A stretch of DNA of 64,000 nt from JAIESQ01 sp964495375 (GCA_964495375.1 CAZBWM010000004.1:94593-158592), one strand, 5' to 3'; shown: positions 55,553 through 63,722, counted from the first letter of the stretch. Notes: generated by a model not told the origin, from the sequence alone. Made by a program: numbers and translations.

Positions 55553-56629
55553 TTAGACCGCCCCCACGGTCGTCTGCATCTGGCAAGCATGGGTCACGCG
55601 GTTGCGGCCGTCGCGCTTTGACTGATAGAGCGCGTTGTCGGCAGCCCCCAGCAGTTCGGTGCGGGTAGCGACATCGCCGTCCGTCGTCGCGACGCCGAAA
55701 CTGGCCGTCACTTGACCGAGCGACCAGGGGGCCTCTTCAATTGCTTGCCGCAAGCGCTCCGCAAAGGTATGCGACTGACGCTCATCGCTCCCGGGGCAAA
55801 GAATGGCAAACTCTTCGCCGCCATAGCGCGCGACGAAGTCTCCGGCCCGTGCCCGATCGCGCAGCAACCCGGCGAAGCTGCGCAAGATCTCGTCGCCGGT
55901 CGGATGCCCCTGCGTGTCGTTCAAGCGTTTGAAATGGTCGATATCCACCAAGAGCAGCGATAGCGGCGCCCCTTGGCGACGCGCGATCGTGAGTTCGACA
56001 ACCAGTCGTTCCTGAAACGCGCGATGATTACCGACGCCGGTCAGTCCATCGGTCGCCGCCAGTTGCGTCAAGCGATCATTGGCGGCCTGCAGTTGCAGAT
56101 GCTGTTCCTCCAACGTTTGCCGCGCTCGCAGCAATTCGGCATTGCGCCGGGCAAGCTCACGCTGGGTGTTCACCAGCTCGTTATTCAGATCGGTCAACTG
56201 CGTCAGCAATTCGCGTTCGCGATCGTCGACACCAGATTGCCGCTGAACCTGCGCCTTGACGGCCGAACGAAGCGAGTTGAGATGCTGGTTGTTGATCTGC
56301 ATCAATTCTTCGCTGAGACGGGAAACGCCTTCGCGCGACGGAGACCCACAAATGAACAGGCTCCCGTCGCTTTCGCCGCCAGCGAGAAACAGCCCCCTGA
56401 CCTCCTGGCCCTGCCGAAAATTGATTTCCCAGCTAAACGCGGCATGTTCGTCGCGTAAGACGCCCAGAAACCGCTGCGCCTTGTCGAGACTGGATGCATC
56501 GACCAGATCGAGTAGATGCAGTGGCGAGGCGACCTCGAACAGGCCGAGCTCGTCGCGAATCACGCGCAAAATGCGACCGTCGACGTCGCATTGCAACATA
56601 ATGCCAGACGCAGAAACGCTAGCGGCCAT
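55553..56629 (-). CDS. Diguanylate cyclase (GGDEF) with PAS-like N-terminal region
   Basis: A 358-residue cytosolic protein that would make cyclic di-GMP. N-terminal residues about 10-95 look PAS-like (LQCDVDGRILRV...LFLAGG), then a long coiled coil (about 105-190), then GGDEF. The active loop is RYGGEEF with GGEEF at 270-274; the RxxD inhibitory site RAGD (261-264) stands five residues before it, as usual. No membrane segment is seen. ATG at 56629 is used; a GTG at 56671 would add 14 residues and shorten the gap to the cobalamin protein gene to 21 bases. A 14-base tandem duplication (55527-55554) covers the stop. The upstream gene is probably its regulator. Confidence 0.88.
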   Translation of the reverse strand: MAASVSASGIMLQCDVDGRILRVIRDELGLFEVASPLHLLDLVDASSLDKAQRFLGVLRDEHAAFSWEINFRQGQEVRGLFLAGGESDGSLFICGSPSREGVSRLSEELMQINNQHLNSLRSAVKAQVQRQSGVDDRERELLTQLTDLNNELVNTQRELARRNAELLRARQTLEEQHLQLQAANDRLTQLAATDGLTGVGNHRAFQERLVVELTIARRQGAPLSLLLVDIDHFKRLNDTQGHPTGDEILRSFAGLLRDRARAGDFVARYGGEEFAILCPGSDERQSHTFAERLRQAIEEAPWSLGQVTASFGVATTDGDVATRTELLGAADNALYQSKRDGRNRVTHACQMQTTVGAV

Positions 56630-56692
56630 TTTGGGGCTCTCCGAGGAATGTCGAACGGTCCTGACGCGCACCAGGTCAGCGCACGCCGAGCG

Positions 56693-57757
56693 CTAAACTG
56701 CCGGGCAAAGTTCGTCGGCGACGCGAATCGCATCCAGCGCGTCGCACGCCGTGGCATCGGCGCCGGTCTTGCGCCAGAGCGTACCGCTGCAACGAAAGGC
56801 GTGGCCGCCGACGATGATCTTCACACTCTCGCACTCATGGCGCTCGCGCACGTCGCGCACCAACTCGGTCACCTGTCGCAGCTGCCCAGGCATGGTCGCC
56901 GAGATACACAACACGCTTGGCTGGCGCAGGCAAATGGTGTCGACCACGTCCTCGGTCGGAGTGTCGGCGCCGAGATAGTGCGTGTCCCAGCCGTGCATTT
57001 CGAACAGGTCGGCCACCATCCGCACGCCCAACTCGTGCAGATCCCCTTGCACGGCGGTCGCCACGAGGGTGCGACCACGGCGTTCGCCCGCGAAGACGTA
57101 GGGGTAAAGCTGCGACATGATCAACTGAGTGGCGGCCGTGCAGTAATGTTCTTGGGCCACCGACAGGCGATTGACCTGCCAGAGCCGCCCAATCTCGTAC
57201 TGGCAGCGTTGGAAGACGTGCAGGTAAAGATCTGCGACGGGTGTGCCACGCTCGGCCGCGGCCAGTATGAGACAACTCGCGCCGCGTCGGTCTCCGTCGA
57301 GCAGGCGCTCGAGGTATTCGCGCGCCAGGCCAGCGAGTGGCGCCTGCGGATCGTCGAGAAAGGAGCGGGGTTCACCGGTACCCGACCGGGGTAGACCCGC
57401 CAAGCTCTCGTCCAGGAGTCGACACACTGGGTCGAGCGGGTCGTCGGCGGACCGGTCGGCGAAAAACTGTCGCAGCGCGACCAATTCTTCGCGAAAGCGC
57501 CGCGTGGAGACGCCATGGGCTTCGCTGTATCCTCGCGCCCAATCCAGGTAGTCGCCAAACATCTCCGGCGAATCGACGGCCAGGGCCTCGGAAATATGAC
57601 TGAGGTGGTCGGCAATGCGCGACTCAACACTGGCCGACGCGACCGTGTCGCGGTGGCCGCTGCTCCTCAACGAGTCCGAGCAAGTAGCCGCCACTCGTTT
57701 GGCGATCAGCAAACGTTGTGTCCCCAGCCAGTCGCTGGTTTGGATACAAGTCGACAT
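56693..57757 (-). CDS. Cobalamin-binding sensor protein of CarH type without DNA-binding domain
   Basis: A 354-residue cytosolic protein. Residues about 40-125 form a helical region resembling RsbRD_N domains (FGDYLDWARGYSEAHGVS). A four-helix B12-cap domain follows (about 135-225) with W193, E203 and H204, the W-x9-EH pattern of CarH photoreceptors. A Rossmann B12-binding domain (about 228-354) has DLHELG, with D239-x-H241-xx-G244 as the lower axial histidine motif, and VGGHAF. These fit binding of adenosylcobalamin and light sensing, though no MerR helix-turn-helix is present. ATG at 57757 has GGGAGAGA upstream. The GGDEF gene follows on the same strand by 63 bases. Confidence 0.85.
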   Translation of the reverse strand: MSTCIQTSDWLGTQRLLIAKRVAATCSDSLRSSGHRDTVASASVESRIADHLSHISEALAVDSPEMFGDYLDWARGYSEAHGVSTRRFREELVALRQFFADRSADDPLDPVCRLLDESLAGLPRSGTGEPRSFLDDPQAPLAGLAREYLERLLDGDRRGASCLILAAAERGTPVADLYLHVFQRCQYEIGRLWQVNRLSVAQEHYCTAATQLIMSQLYPYVFAGERRGRTLVATAVQGDLHELGVRMVADLFEMHGWDTHYLGADTPTEDVVDTICLRQPSVLCISATMPGQLRQVTELVRDVRERHECESVKIIVGGHAFRCSGTLWRKTGADATACDALDAIRVADELCPAV

Positions 57758-58086
57758 CGTATCTCTCCCGCTGTAACCCTTTCATTCGCGCTGGCCCCTA
57801 CTTTCAACACGCGTAGCATCGGCGGCGTCGCGATCGAACGCCGTCGGCTCGCCAGTGCGAGTCTAGCTCACAGGGAGAATCGCGGAGGGAAGCGCGCCAA
57901 CGACGCGCCTGAAACGGGGAGAGAATGGGCTCTAGCGCGGAAAAATCGCGCCAGGCGCAAGCTGGTGTGCTCCGAAGCAAACAATCGCCTGGTCTGCTAC
58001 CGGCAAGGCCGCATCGCCACGCCGGCTGAGCTAGTGGCGCGGCGCGATGCGCGGGTTACCATGCGCCGCAACTAGATCGCGGCGGC
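57758..58086. other. Gene-free stretch upstream of the cobalamin sensor
   Basis: About 329 bases between the divergent-facing ends of the topoisomerase operon and the start of the cobalamin sensor gene. No cobalamin riboswitch, tRNA or clear promoter is recognised. TTGAAA on the reverse strand (57804-57809) could be a -35 element, but no convincing -10 follows. Confidence 0.35.
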
Positions 58087-59250
58087 CTAGTCCAGCCAGT
58101 CCTGTTCCTTGAGCCGCTGGGGCACGTACGTCTCCGTCACGTAGCTGATGTTCTTGGAAATCAACGACTCGACTTCGAGCTTGAAGGCGTTCTTGAGCAT
58201 CTGCTCGATCTCTTTCTGCCAGGGCTTTTTGTCGGCGAACCAGGGGTAGGCCGCGATCTGCTTGGCGCGCTTGATGTCGGTGTCGTTCAGGCGAATTTGC
58301 ACCGACGGCGACAGCTCGCAGCGCGTGAAGTCGATCGATCGCAGGCCCAGGTACTTGGCCCCCGGCACAGCCATTCGCTTCGACTCAAAGGCCAGATTGA
58401 TCGAACCCTGCTTGATCACGCTGTAGATGTAGTACCCCCACGGATCGTTATCGAGCAAGCAGTAGACCGGCAAGTCGAGCTCATAGTGCAGCCGGTTCAA
58501 CAGCCGCCGCACGCCGCGCGGGGGCTGCCCACCGCCGTGCGTGAGAATGCAGTTGTGCTTGAGCCAGAATTTGTCTTCGTTGAAGCGCCGCCAGACCGTC
58601 CCTTTTTCGACGTGCAGCACGAACTTGGCTTTGTTGTTCTTGAACTGCACGACGTCGGGCTCGACGATCGACGGGATGCTGTACCCGCCCGAGCCCATGC
58701 GCGAGCAATCGATTTCGTCGCCGGTGTCGACCAGCGTGATCGGGCCGACGATGCTGCCGGCTTCCTTGGCGAACAGGTGCAGCTCTTCACGCAGGGCGTT
58801 GAGCGTCACTTCGACGTCCTCGATGATCGCGTCGCACTCACCCTGCTCGTCGAAGGTGTCTTCCTTGGTCCCTTCGATCGTGTGCTTCAGCAGATAGAAC
58901 AAACCTCGCAAACTGGTCGTCTTGCCTTCGGTGATCAGTTGCTTCGAGCCCTTGGCCACGAGCAGCGTCTGCATGTAGCTCTTGGCCTGCGACAGATTGA
59001 ACAACTGCCGGCGCGTGGTGTTCTTGCCCATCTCGATAAAGCGCTTCTGCTTGTTGAACTTGACGTTCGACAAGGTGCGGCTGGGAATGTCGAGATACGG
59101 GTCACGCTTTTTTTCGGCGGCCGTTTCCACACCGCCGGCCAGGCCGTGGATCTCGCCCATCGTTTTCTTGTCGCGTTCGTTGAGCTTGACGCGCGGAGCC
59201 GCGGTCGCGGAGTTGCCAGTGGACGCTTTGCTGCGGGCTTTTTTGGCCAT
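58087..59250 (-). CDS. DNA topoisomerase VI subunit A (Spo11/Top6A)
   Basis: A 387-residue catalytic subunit of topoisomerase VI, which cuts both DNA strands through a tyrosine-DNA bond. TSLRGLFYLLKHT carries the likely catalytic Y119; the preceding residue is Phe, where archaeal enzymes commonly have a second Tyr. The toprim domain has E215 (VLHVEKG) and the DND pair D267/D269 (LLDNDPWG). About 45 extra N-terminal residues are basic, Lys/Ala/Ser-rich. ATG at 59250 matches the opening. It is the downstream partner of the B subunit, with an 81-base spacer that holds a stable hairpin. Confidence 0.92.
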   Translation of the reverse strand: MAKKARSKASTGNSATAAPRVKLNERDKKTMGEIHGLAGGVETAAEKKRDPYLDIPSRTLSNVKFNKQKRFIEMGKNTTRRQLFNLSQAKSYMQTLLVAKGSKQLITEGKTTSLRGLFYLLKHTIEGTKEDTFDEQGECDAIIEDVEVTLNALREELHLFAKEAGSIVGPITLVDTGDEIDCSRMGSGGYSIPSIVEPDVVQFKNNKAKFVLHVEKGTVWRRFNEDKFWLKHNCILTHGGGQPPRGVRRLLNRLHYELDLPVYCLLDNDPWGYYIYSVIKQGSINLAFESKRMAVPGAKYLGLRSIDFTRCELSPSVQIRLNDTDIKRAKQIAAYPWFADKKPWQKEIEQMLKNAFKLEVESLISKNISYVTETYVPQRLKEQDWLD

Positions 59251-59297
59251 GAGATGTTAATCGCGATTTATCAGAGTGAGTTCGTTGGTTGCTAAAG

Positions 59298-59325
59298 AAG
59301 CCCAGGGATTGCCATCCCTGGGCTT
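59298..59325. promoter_or_regulatory. Hairpin between the topoisomerase VI B and A genes
   Basis: aagcccagggat (59298-59309) and its perfect complement atccctgggctt (59314-59325) form a 12-bp stem with a 4-base loop. It starts 6 bases after the B stop codon (59332 side) and lies 47 bases before the A start. It could be an attenuator or stabiliser that sets the ratio of the two subunits, or a repeat. Confidence 0.5.
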
Positions 59326-59331
59326 GAGTCG

Positions 59332-61584
59332 TTAGCCGCGCTTCTTCGCCGCCGACTTCGCTCTGGGTTTCGATCCCTTCGCGGCCGGCGTGGCAGCCTC
59401 TTGCTCGGCGCCGCTGCCAGCATCCGCGGCCGCGCCGGCATCGGCGCCACTGCGATCGATAATCAGCACGTTGTCGCCGAAGTCCTGCTCTTCTTCCCCC
59501 TCGACAAAGTTCCCCTGCTTGTCGACGCTCAAGTCGGCGTGCAGCGTCTTCACCTTGGCGACCGCGCACAACTGGTCGTAAAGTTGCTTGGTGCGGCTGT
59601 CGGGGTAGTCCTTGATCACGGTCACCGCCTCGGCGATCTCGCTCAGATACTTGAGGAAGGTGTTGCGCCGCGCCCCGGCGTCGCGCACCTTGAGCTTGCG
59701 CCGCATGTACAGGCCGAGCTTGCGGCCAATCGCTTGCAAGGCCAGGCGCAGTTCACGCTGGATCTCGGGATAGCTGGCGATCGCTTCTTTCGATTCGCTC
59801 GTGAACGGCACCCAAACGCTGGCCATGTGCACCATGATGGTGACGGGCCCGCTGGGTAGCGAATTGCGCGACTGCGTCAGCCCGTAAGCCCGCCAACTTG
59901 TGCCGAGCACGGTTTGCGTGATGGCGCAGGCGCCCTGCTGAAACTGCAGCGGCACGCGATTGGCGAACCGCTGCACGTTCATGGTTTGCCCCTCTTCGAG
60001 ATTGACGCTCTGCAGGGCCTCGTGCAGTTTGAGGATCTCTTTCGGCTTGAGCTTGCTTGGGGTTTGCCGAGTGCCGAGCCCCGACTCCTTGACGATTTTG
60101 TTGGCCCCCTCCATGCCGATCCCTTGGAAGGTCGTGGCCAAAAACTGCCGCAACGTGCGGGCGTCACTCTCCTGCAAGAAGTCGGTCAATTGCTCCAGCG
60201 ACACGCGGGCCGCCGACGGCGCGCCGCCATAGGCCAGCGCCGCTTCGATCACGAACGGGTTGCCCCGATACACGGCCGGCGGACGCGTGACCGCCACGTA
60301 GAAGTCCCCGGGCACCACGTGGTGCAACCCCTTCAGCAGCCGCTGCTCGCCGATCGGCACGATGCAATCGGTCGATGGCGGGGGAATCCGCGTATCTTGC
60401 AGCGCCTTGTAGAGCGCTTCGGCCTCGTGCCGGCCGACGCGATGCACGTTGGCTCGCGTGCTCAGTTTGGCGGTTTCACAAATGCGCTTGGCCGTGCTCG
60501 AACTGACACGTGAAAACGAGCTGCTCAAGAACTGCGACAGCGACATCGGCTTCGAGTCTTTGAGCATCGTGACCAACTGCCCCAGCTCGATGCCGTAAGG
60601 GTGCGGCATGATCTCCTTGGCTTCGGGGGGCAGCTCTTCGGTCGAGCGTTCGTATTCGGTTACGTTGTCCTCCGGATCGACGTAGTGCAGCTTGACGTGC
60701 GGGTTGGCGATACACGTTTGTGCGAGATACTCATCAACGCTGCCGCGGCCGCGCTGGTAGCGGGCTTCGAGCTCAATCGTCACGCGGGTGCCATGCTCGG
60801 TTTCGTTCCATTCGATGGCGTGCTTTTCCATCGCCGCCTGGCCCGCCGCACCCGGCGGCACGTCGACCCCCTCCCCCTTGCCATTGAGAATTTCCGGGCG
60901 GTTGATCTTCGTATTGATGGCGATCTCGTAGTAGTGCGATGGCTTCTTGGGCGAAACCTTCGACATGATCTTGACCGGCTTGCCCGTGGTCAGCAGGCCA
61001 TACATGCCGGCAGCGCTGATGCCGATCCCTTGCTGACCGCGGCTCATCCGCAAACGATGAAACTTCGAGCCGTAGAGCAGCTTGCCGAAGACATTGGGAA
61101 TCTGCTGCTTCAGGATGCCTGGCCCGTTGTCCTGCACGCCGACCTGAAAGCGGTTCTCGCCGGTCTGACGAATGTGGACCCACACCTCGGGCAGGATGCC
61201 GGCCTCTTCGCACGCGTCGAGCGCGTTGTCGACCGCTTCCTTCACCGTGGTGAGCAGCGCCTTGCGCGGATTGTCGAAGCCCAGCAGGTGCCGGTTCTTG
61301 GCGAAGAACTCGCTGACGGAAATGTCTCGCTGGCTAGCGGCCATCGACTGGGCTGTGGCCCGGCGGCGCGACTTCTTGCCGTCGCCATTGTTTTCAGTGG
61401 CCGGCGCGGCGGCCTCCTCGTCGTCGGCTTCCTGGCCGCCGCTCTCAACTTCGTCGGTTGTGGCCACGGCCTCCTCGGCCGGTTTCGCGCGGCGCGCCCC
61501 GACCGCTCCATTGGACGCGTGACCATTCGCCGCGGCCGCTTTCGCCGCCGGCACCGATTTCTTGCGAGCTTTCGAGACTGCCAA
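59332..61584 (-). CDS. DNA topoisomerase VI subunit B (Top6B)
   Basis: A 750-residue ATPase subunit of topoisomerase VI. The GHKL ATP-binding site has KEAVDNALDACE (115-126; Mg-binding Asn120), QDNGPGI (151-157) and SRGQQGIGISAAGMYG (181-196). The transducer domain and C-terminal region follow, ending with a basic tail, GSKPRAKSAAKKRG. The first 80 residues are low-complexity Ala/Glu, perhaps with a linker role. It is the first gene of the B-A operon and probably drives strand passage. ATG at 61584 is the only good start. Topoisomerase VI is mainly archaeal and plant, and rare in bacteria. Confidence 0.93.
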   Translation of the reverse strand: MAVSKARKKSVPAAKAAAANGHASNGAVGARRAKPAEEAVATTDEVESGGQEADDEEAAAPATENNGDGKKSRRRATAQSMAASQRDISVSEFFAKNRHLLGFDNPRKALLTTVKEAVDNALDACEEAGILPEVWVHIRQTGENRFQVGVQDNGPGILKQQIPNVFGKLLYGSKFHRLRMSRGQQGIGISAAGMYGLLTTGKPVKIMSKVSPKKPSHYYEIAINTKINRPEILNGKGEGVDVPPGAAGQAAMEKHAIEWNETEHGTRVTIELEARYQRGRGSVDEYLAQTCIANPHVKLHYVDPEDNVTEYERSTEELPPEAKEIMPHPYGIELGQLVTMLKDSKPMSLSQFLSSSFSRVSSSTAKRICETAKLSTRANVHRVGRHEAEALYKALQDTRIPPPSTDCIVPIGEQRLLKGLHHVVPGDFYVAVTRPPAVYRGNPFVIEAALAYGGAPSAARVSLEQLTDFLQESDARTLRQFLATTFQGIGMEGANKIVKESGLGTRQTPSKLKPKEILKLHEALQSVNLEEGQTMNVQRFANRVPLQFQQGACAITQTVLGTSWRAYGLTQSRNSLPSGPVTIMVHMASVWVPFTSESKEAIASYPEIQRELRLALQAIGRKLGLYMRRKLKVRDAGARRNTFLKYLSEIAEAVTVIKDYPDSRTKQLYDQLCAVAKVKTLHADLSVDKQGNFVEGEEEQDFGDNVLIIDRSGADAGAAADAGSGAEQEAATPAAKGSKPRAKSAAKKRG

Positions 61585-62101
61585 GCGCTAACTCCCCAAC
61601 TTCGAAAACAGACAACGGTCGAACCTCAAGCCCCCCAAAGCCTGACCACCCGCAGCAATCCACCATCCGACTGCGCACGGCAACGCCCGGCAGGGTAACA
61701 AAGATTGCGTCGGCCGAAAATCGATCGGCCGCTCGGTCCTCCCCTGACCGTAGCAAGTCCTCCGTTGACCCTGGCGCCGGCTGGCCCGCGCACGCTGGCG
61801 CCCCGGTTCGGCATCGCGTAACGCCTGCCGCGCGGCGTGCGCCGCAGCCCCCAGGCACACCTACCACCCGCTTGTCGTAAGGGTGGTGGCGATTATAGCG
61901 GCTGTATGGTCAGAAACCCAAGGCCGCTCGCCGTTAAACTTGATATGGCAAGCTCTTCTGACACGCCCGGCACACAAAGATTCATCCCTGCGACCGGCCG
62001 TAACCGAGATTGTTTCTGGCTGCCCGAAGCGTGGTCTTCGCCGACCGCATCGCCACCGCGGCGCCCACCCAAAAACCTCTCCGACCCAGAGGAGCTCGCC
62101 G
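61585..62101. other. Intergenic region upstream of topoisomerase VI and of small secreted genes
   Basis: About 517 bases between divergent genes. A weak promoter candidate, TTGTCG (61872-61877) and TATAGC (61894-61899) with a 16-base gap, faces the small secreted genes. A 7-bp stem, accaccc (61863-61869) with gggtggt (61881-61887), overlaps its -35 side. No other features are certain. Confidence 0.35.
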
Positions 62102-62617
62102 ATGTCGACGACGAAACTCAACCCCCGCACGCTCTTGCTGCCAGCCTTGCTGACGATGGCCGCGCTGCTCGGCCTGGCACAGCCCGCCGCCGCGCAGGGC
62201 TACCGGCCCGGCACCACGCGGCCCGACCTGTTCTACAACTACTACGTCGGTCCCTCGCCGACCTATGGTGGTGTCCCGGCGCAAATGTACCTGTCGCCGC
62301 GCCCCGTGCCGCCGCACGTAGGGCACACCTGGATCACCTACCAGCCGCTGATGCCGCACGAGTTCCTCTACACGCACCATCGCAAGTACTACCGGCACTT
62401 CGGCACCTCGAATGACGAGCTCGGCCCGCTCGAAACCGGGCACGGCTGCGGCGCCGGTTGCTGCGGCCCCGGTTGCGGCAACTGCTGCACCACCTGCTGC
62501 AAGAAGCCCTGCTGCTGCCGGCCCGAACCGGGGACCACCATTACCCGCGTCCGCTGGGGACACAGCTGCAAAGACGAAATCCCATGTTTCCCAGGCTGGC
62601 AATGCCGCAAGTGGTAG
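62102..62617 (+). CDS. Small secreted cysteine-rich protein, 171 aa
   Basis: An unrecognised protein with a signal peptide (LLLPALLTMAALLGLAQPAAA). The central part is Tyr/Pro/His-rich (YYVGPSPTYGGVP, FLYTHHRKYYRHF). Eleven cysteines lie in residues 116-139, in patterns such as CGAGCC and CCTTCC, with three more by the end. It could bind metal or form disulphides outside the cell. The ATG at 62102 has GAGGAG upstream. The adjacent 126-residue protein has similar style, so the two may work together. Confidence 0.65.
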   Translation: MSTTKLNPRTLLLPALLTMAALLGLAQPAAAQGYRPGTTRPDLFYNYYVGPSPTYGGVPAQMYLSPRPVPPHVGHTWITYQPLMPHEFLYTHHRKYYRHFGTSNDELGPLETGHGCGAGCCGPGCGNCCTTCCKKPCCCRPEPGTTITRVRWGHSCKDEIPCFPGWQCRKW

Positions 62618-62700
62618 GGGCCCGTGCAAGATTCGATTGGATGATCAACCTTCGCGGCCGCATCACCCGTGATTCGACCGCAGCCTCAGGATAACCAACC

Positions 62701-63081
62701 ATGACCGCGCGACAGTTGCGATTGGCTGTTTTGCTGATAACCGCCTGCGCGTCGTTTCAAGCGGCGCAAGGTTTCGAGACGAAAGCCGCCCGGCGCTGGC
62801 GCTACCGCGCCGCCGAAGCGGCCAACATCTACACCTGGCACGGCGATTATTACCACACTGCCTGGGGCCGCCCCGTGGCCTTGGTGGTGCCTCCGACTGC
62901 GGAACTGCAAACCGACTACCACTGGGGCGTCGGCGGAACCCGCGTCACGCCGATCTATCACCAGTTCTCGCGCGGTTATCCCGGCGTCGTCGAATCGACA
63001 GGACCACCATTCCGCGGCACGCCACGCTGGCCCAGCGACACCGACCAGTTCGGCGTCTACTACGTTCGCGGACCTTGGTAG
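62701..63081 (+). CDS. Small secreted protein, 126 aa
   Basis: An unrecognised protein with a probable signal peptide (LRLAVLLITACASFQAAQG). The rest is rich in Tyr, Trp and His (YTWHGDYYHTAWGRP, YHWGVGGTR). The style matches the preceding cysteine-rich gene, though no cysteines remain in the mature part. ATG at 62701 has a CAGGATAA context. It lies 83 bases after the previous gene and may be co-transcribed with it. Confidence 0.6.
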   Translation: MTARQLRLAVLLITACASFQAAQGFETKAARRWRYRAAEAANIYTWHGDYYHTAWGRPVALVVPPTAELQTDYHWGVGGTRVTPIYHQFSRGYPGVVESTGPPFRGTPRWPSDTDQFGVYYVRGPW

Positions 63082-63093
63082 CCTGCCTGCCGG

Positions 63094-63120
63094 GGCCAAG
63101 GGGGGCCACAGGCCTTGGCC
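63094..63120. terminator. Hairpin after the small secreted genes
   Basis: ggccaagg (63094-63101) pairs with ccttggcc (63113-63120) across 11 bases, 13 bases after the stop. A likely transcript-end structure without a clear U-run. Confidence 0.4.
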
Positions 63121-63303
63121 AGGCGCCACAAATTAAACCACGACCTGCCGTCAGGCCCGCAAAGCTTGCCAGTCTCGTGGGCGATGATTGAATCGGCGCC
63201 GCGTCGGCGTCCGATGCTGATAGCAGATGGGCATCCAACGAGGGGGTACTCGTTGACGCCGTTATCGCTTGATCGACACCCTAGAACGAAGGGAGCGCCC
63301 CGC

Positions 63304-63411
63304 ATGTCGCTTCCAGGCATTGAACTGATCCTCGGCGTGATCCCGATTGTCGCGCTGATTCTATTGGTCAAGCTTCGCCCGGCCGAACGCTCGCGCAAGT
63401 GGCACGGCTAA
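63304..63411 (+). CDS. Small single-span membrane peptide, 35 aa
   Basis: A short open frame beginning MSLPGIELILGVIPIVALIL and ending in a basic tail (KLRPAERSRKWHG), so it would make one helix with the tail in the cytoplasm. The AAGGGA at 63288-63293 upstream of ATG supports translation. No homologue is recalled. The length and position at the edge of repeat DNA leave some doubt. Confidence 0.45.
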   Translation: MSLPGIELILGVIPIVALILLVKLRPAERSRKWHG

Positions 63412-63433
63412 AGCGCCGCTTCGCGCCGGGTGC

Positions 63434-63456
63434 CACTGCTGGCTTGCCCAGCAGTG
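63434..63456. repeat. Palindrome cactgctgg/ccagcagtg, second copy of the shared repeat
   Basis: cactgctgg (63434-63442) pairs with ccagcagtg (63448-63456) over a 5-base loop. It lies in the shared 19-base string gggtgccactgctggcttg (63429-63447) that also occurs at 25100-25118. Confidence 0.7.
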
Positions 63457-63480
63457 TGGGGATTGGAGTCGTTCCGGCGA

Positions 63481-63722
63481 CGGTGTCAGGAAGCGCCGAG
63501 CTTGCGAGTGCCGGGGACTGGTACATTTTTCGGTGAGCGACGTTGCCTGCTCGTACTCGCCTCGGCCGAAAACATGTACCTGTCCCCCTCGGAAGTTTGC
63601 GCGATCCTGCATTGCTCCTCGGCGCGCCGGGTACTGGAGTCGTTCCGGTGTTGGTGTCTGGAACCGCCGAGCTTGCCACGATCAAGCGCCCCGCAGGTCG
63701 TCGAAGGTGGTTCCTGACACCG
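63481..63722. repeat. Cluster of REP-like inverted repeats
   Basis: A second set of GTGTCAGGAA palindromes. ggtgtctggaacc (63653-63665) pairs with ggttcctgacacc (63709-63721), one mismatch. A further copy, ggtgtcaggaagc, is at 63482-63494. A nested imperfect pair, ggggactggtacattttt (63513-63530) with ccgaaaacatgtacctgtcc (63566-63585), lies between. The area shows no gene. Similar elements are found in planctomycete genomes; they are often ascribed to REP-type mobile units. Confidence 0.7.

Noticed and set aside
55527..55554. Tandem 14-base duplication gtgggccagccgtt as a repeat array
   Set aside because: Only two units; likely a local duplication at the 3' end of the cyclase gene.
57758..58086. 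Cobalamin riboswitch before the B12 sensor gene
   Set aside because: No B12-box-like sequence or matching stem arrangement was recognised.
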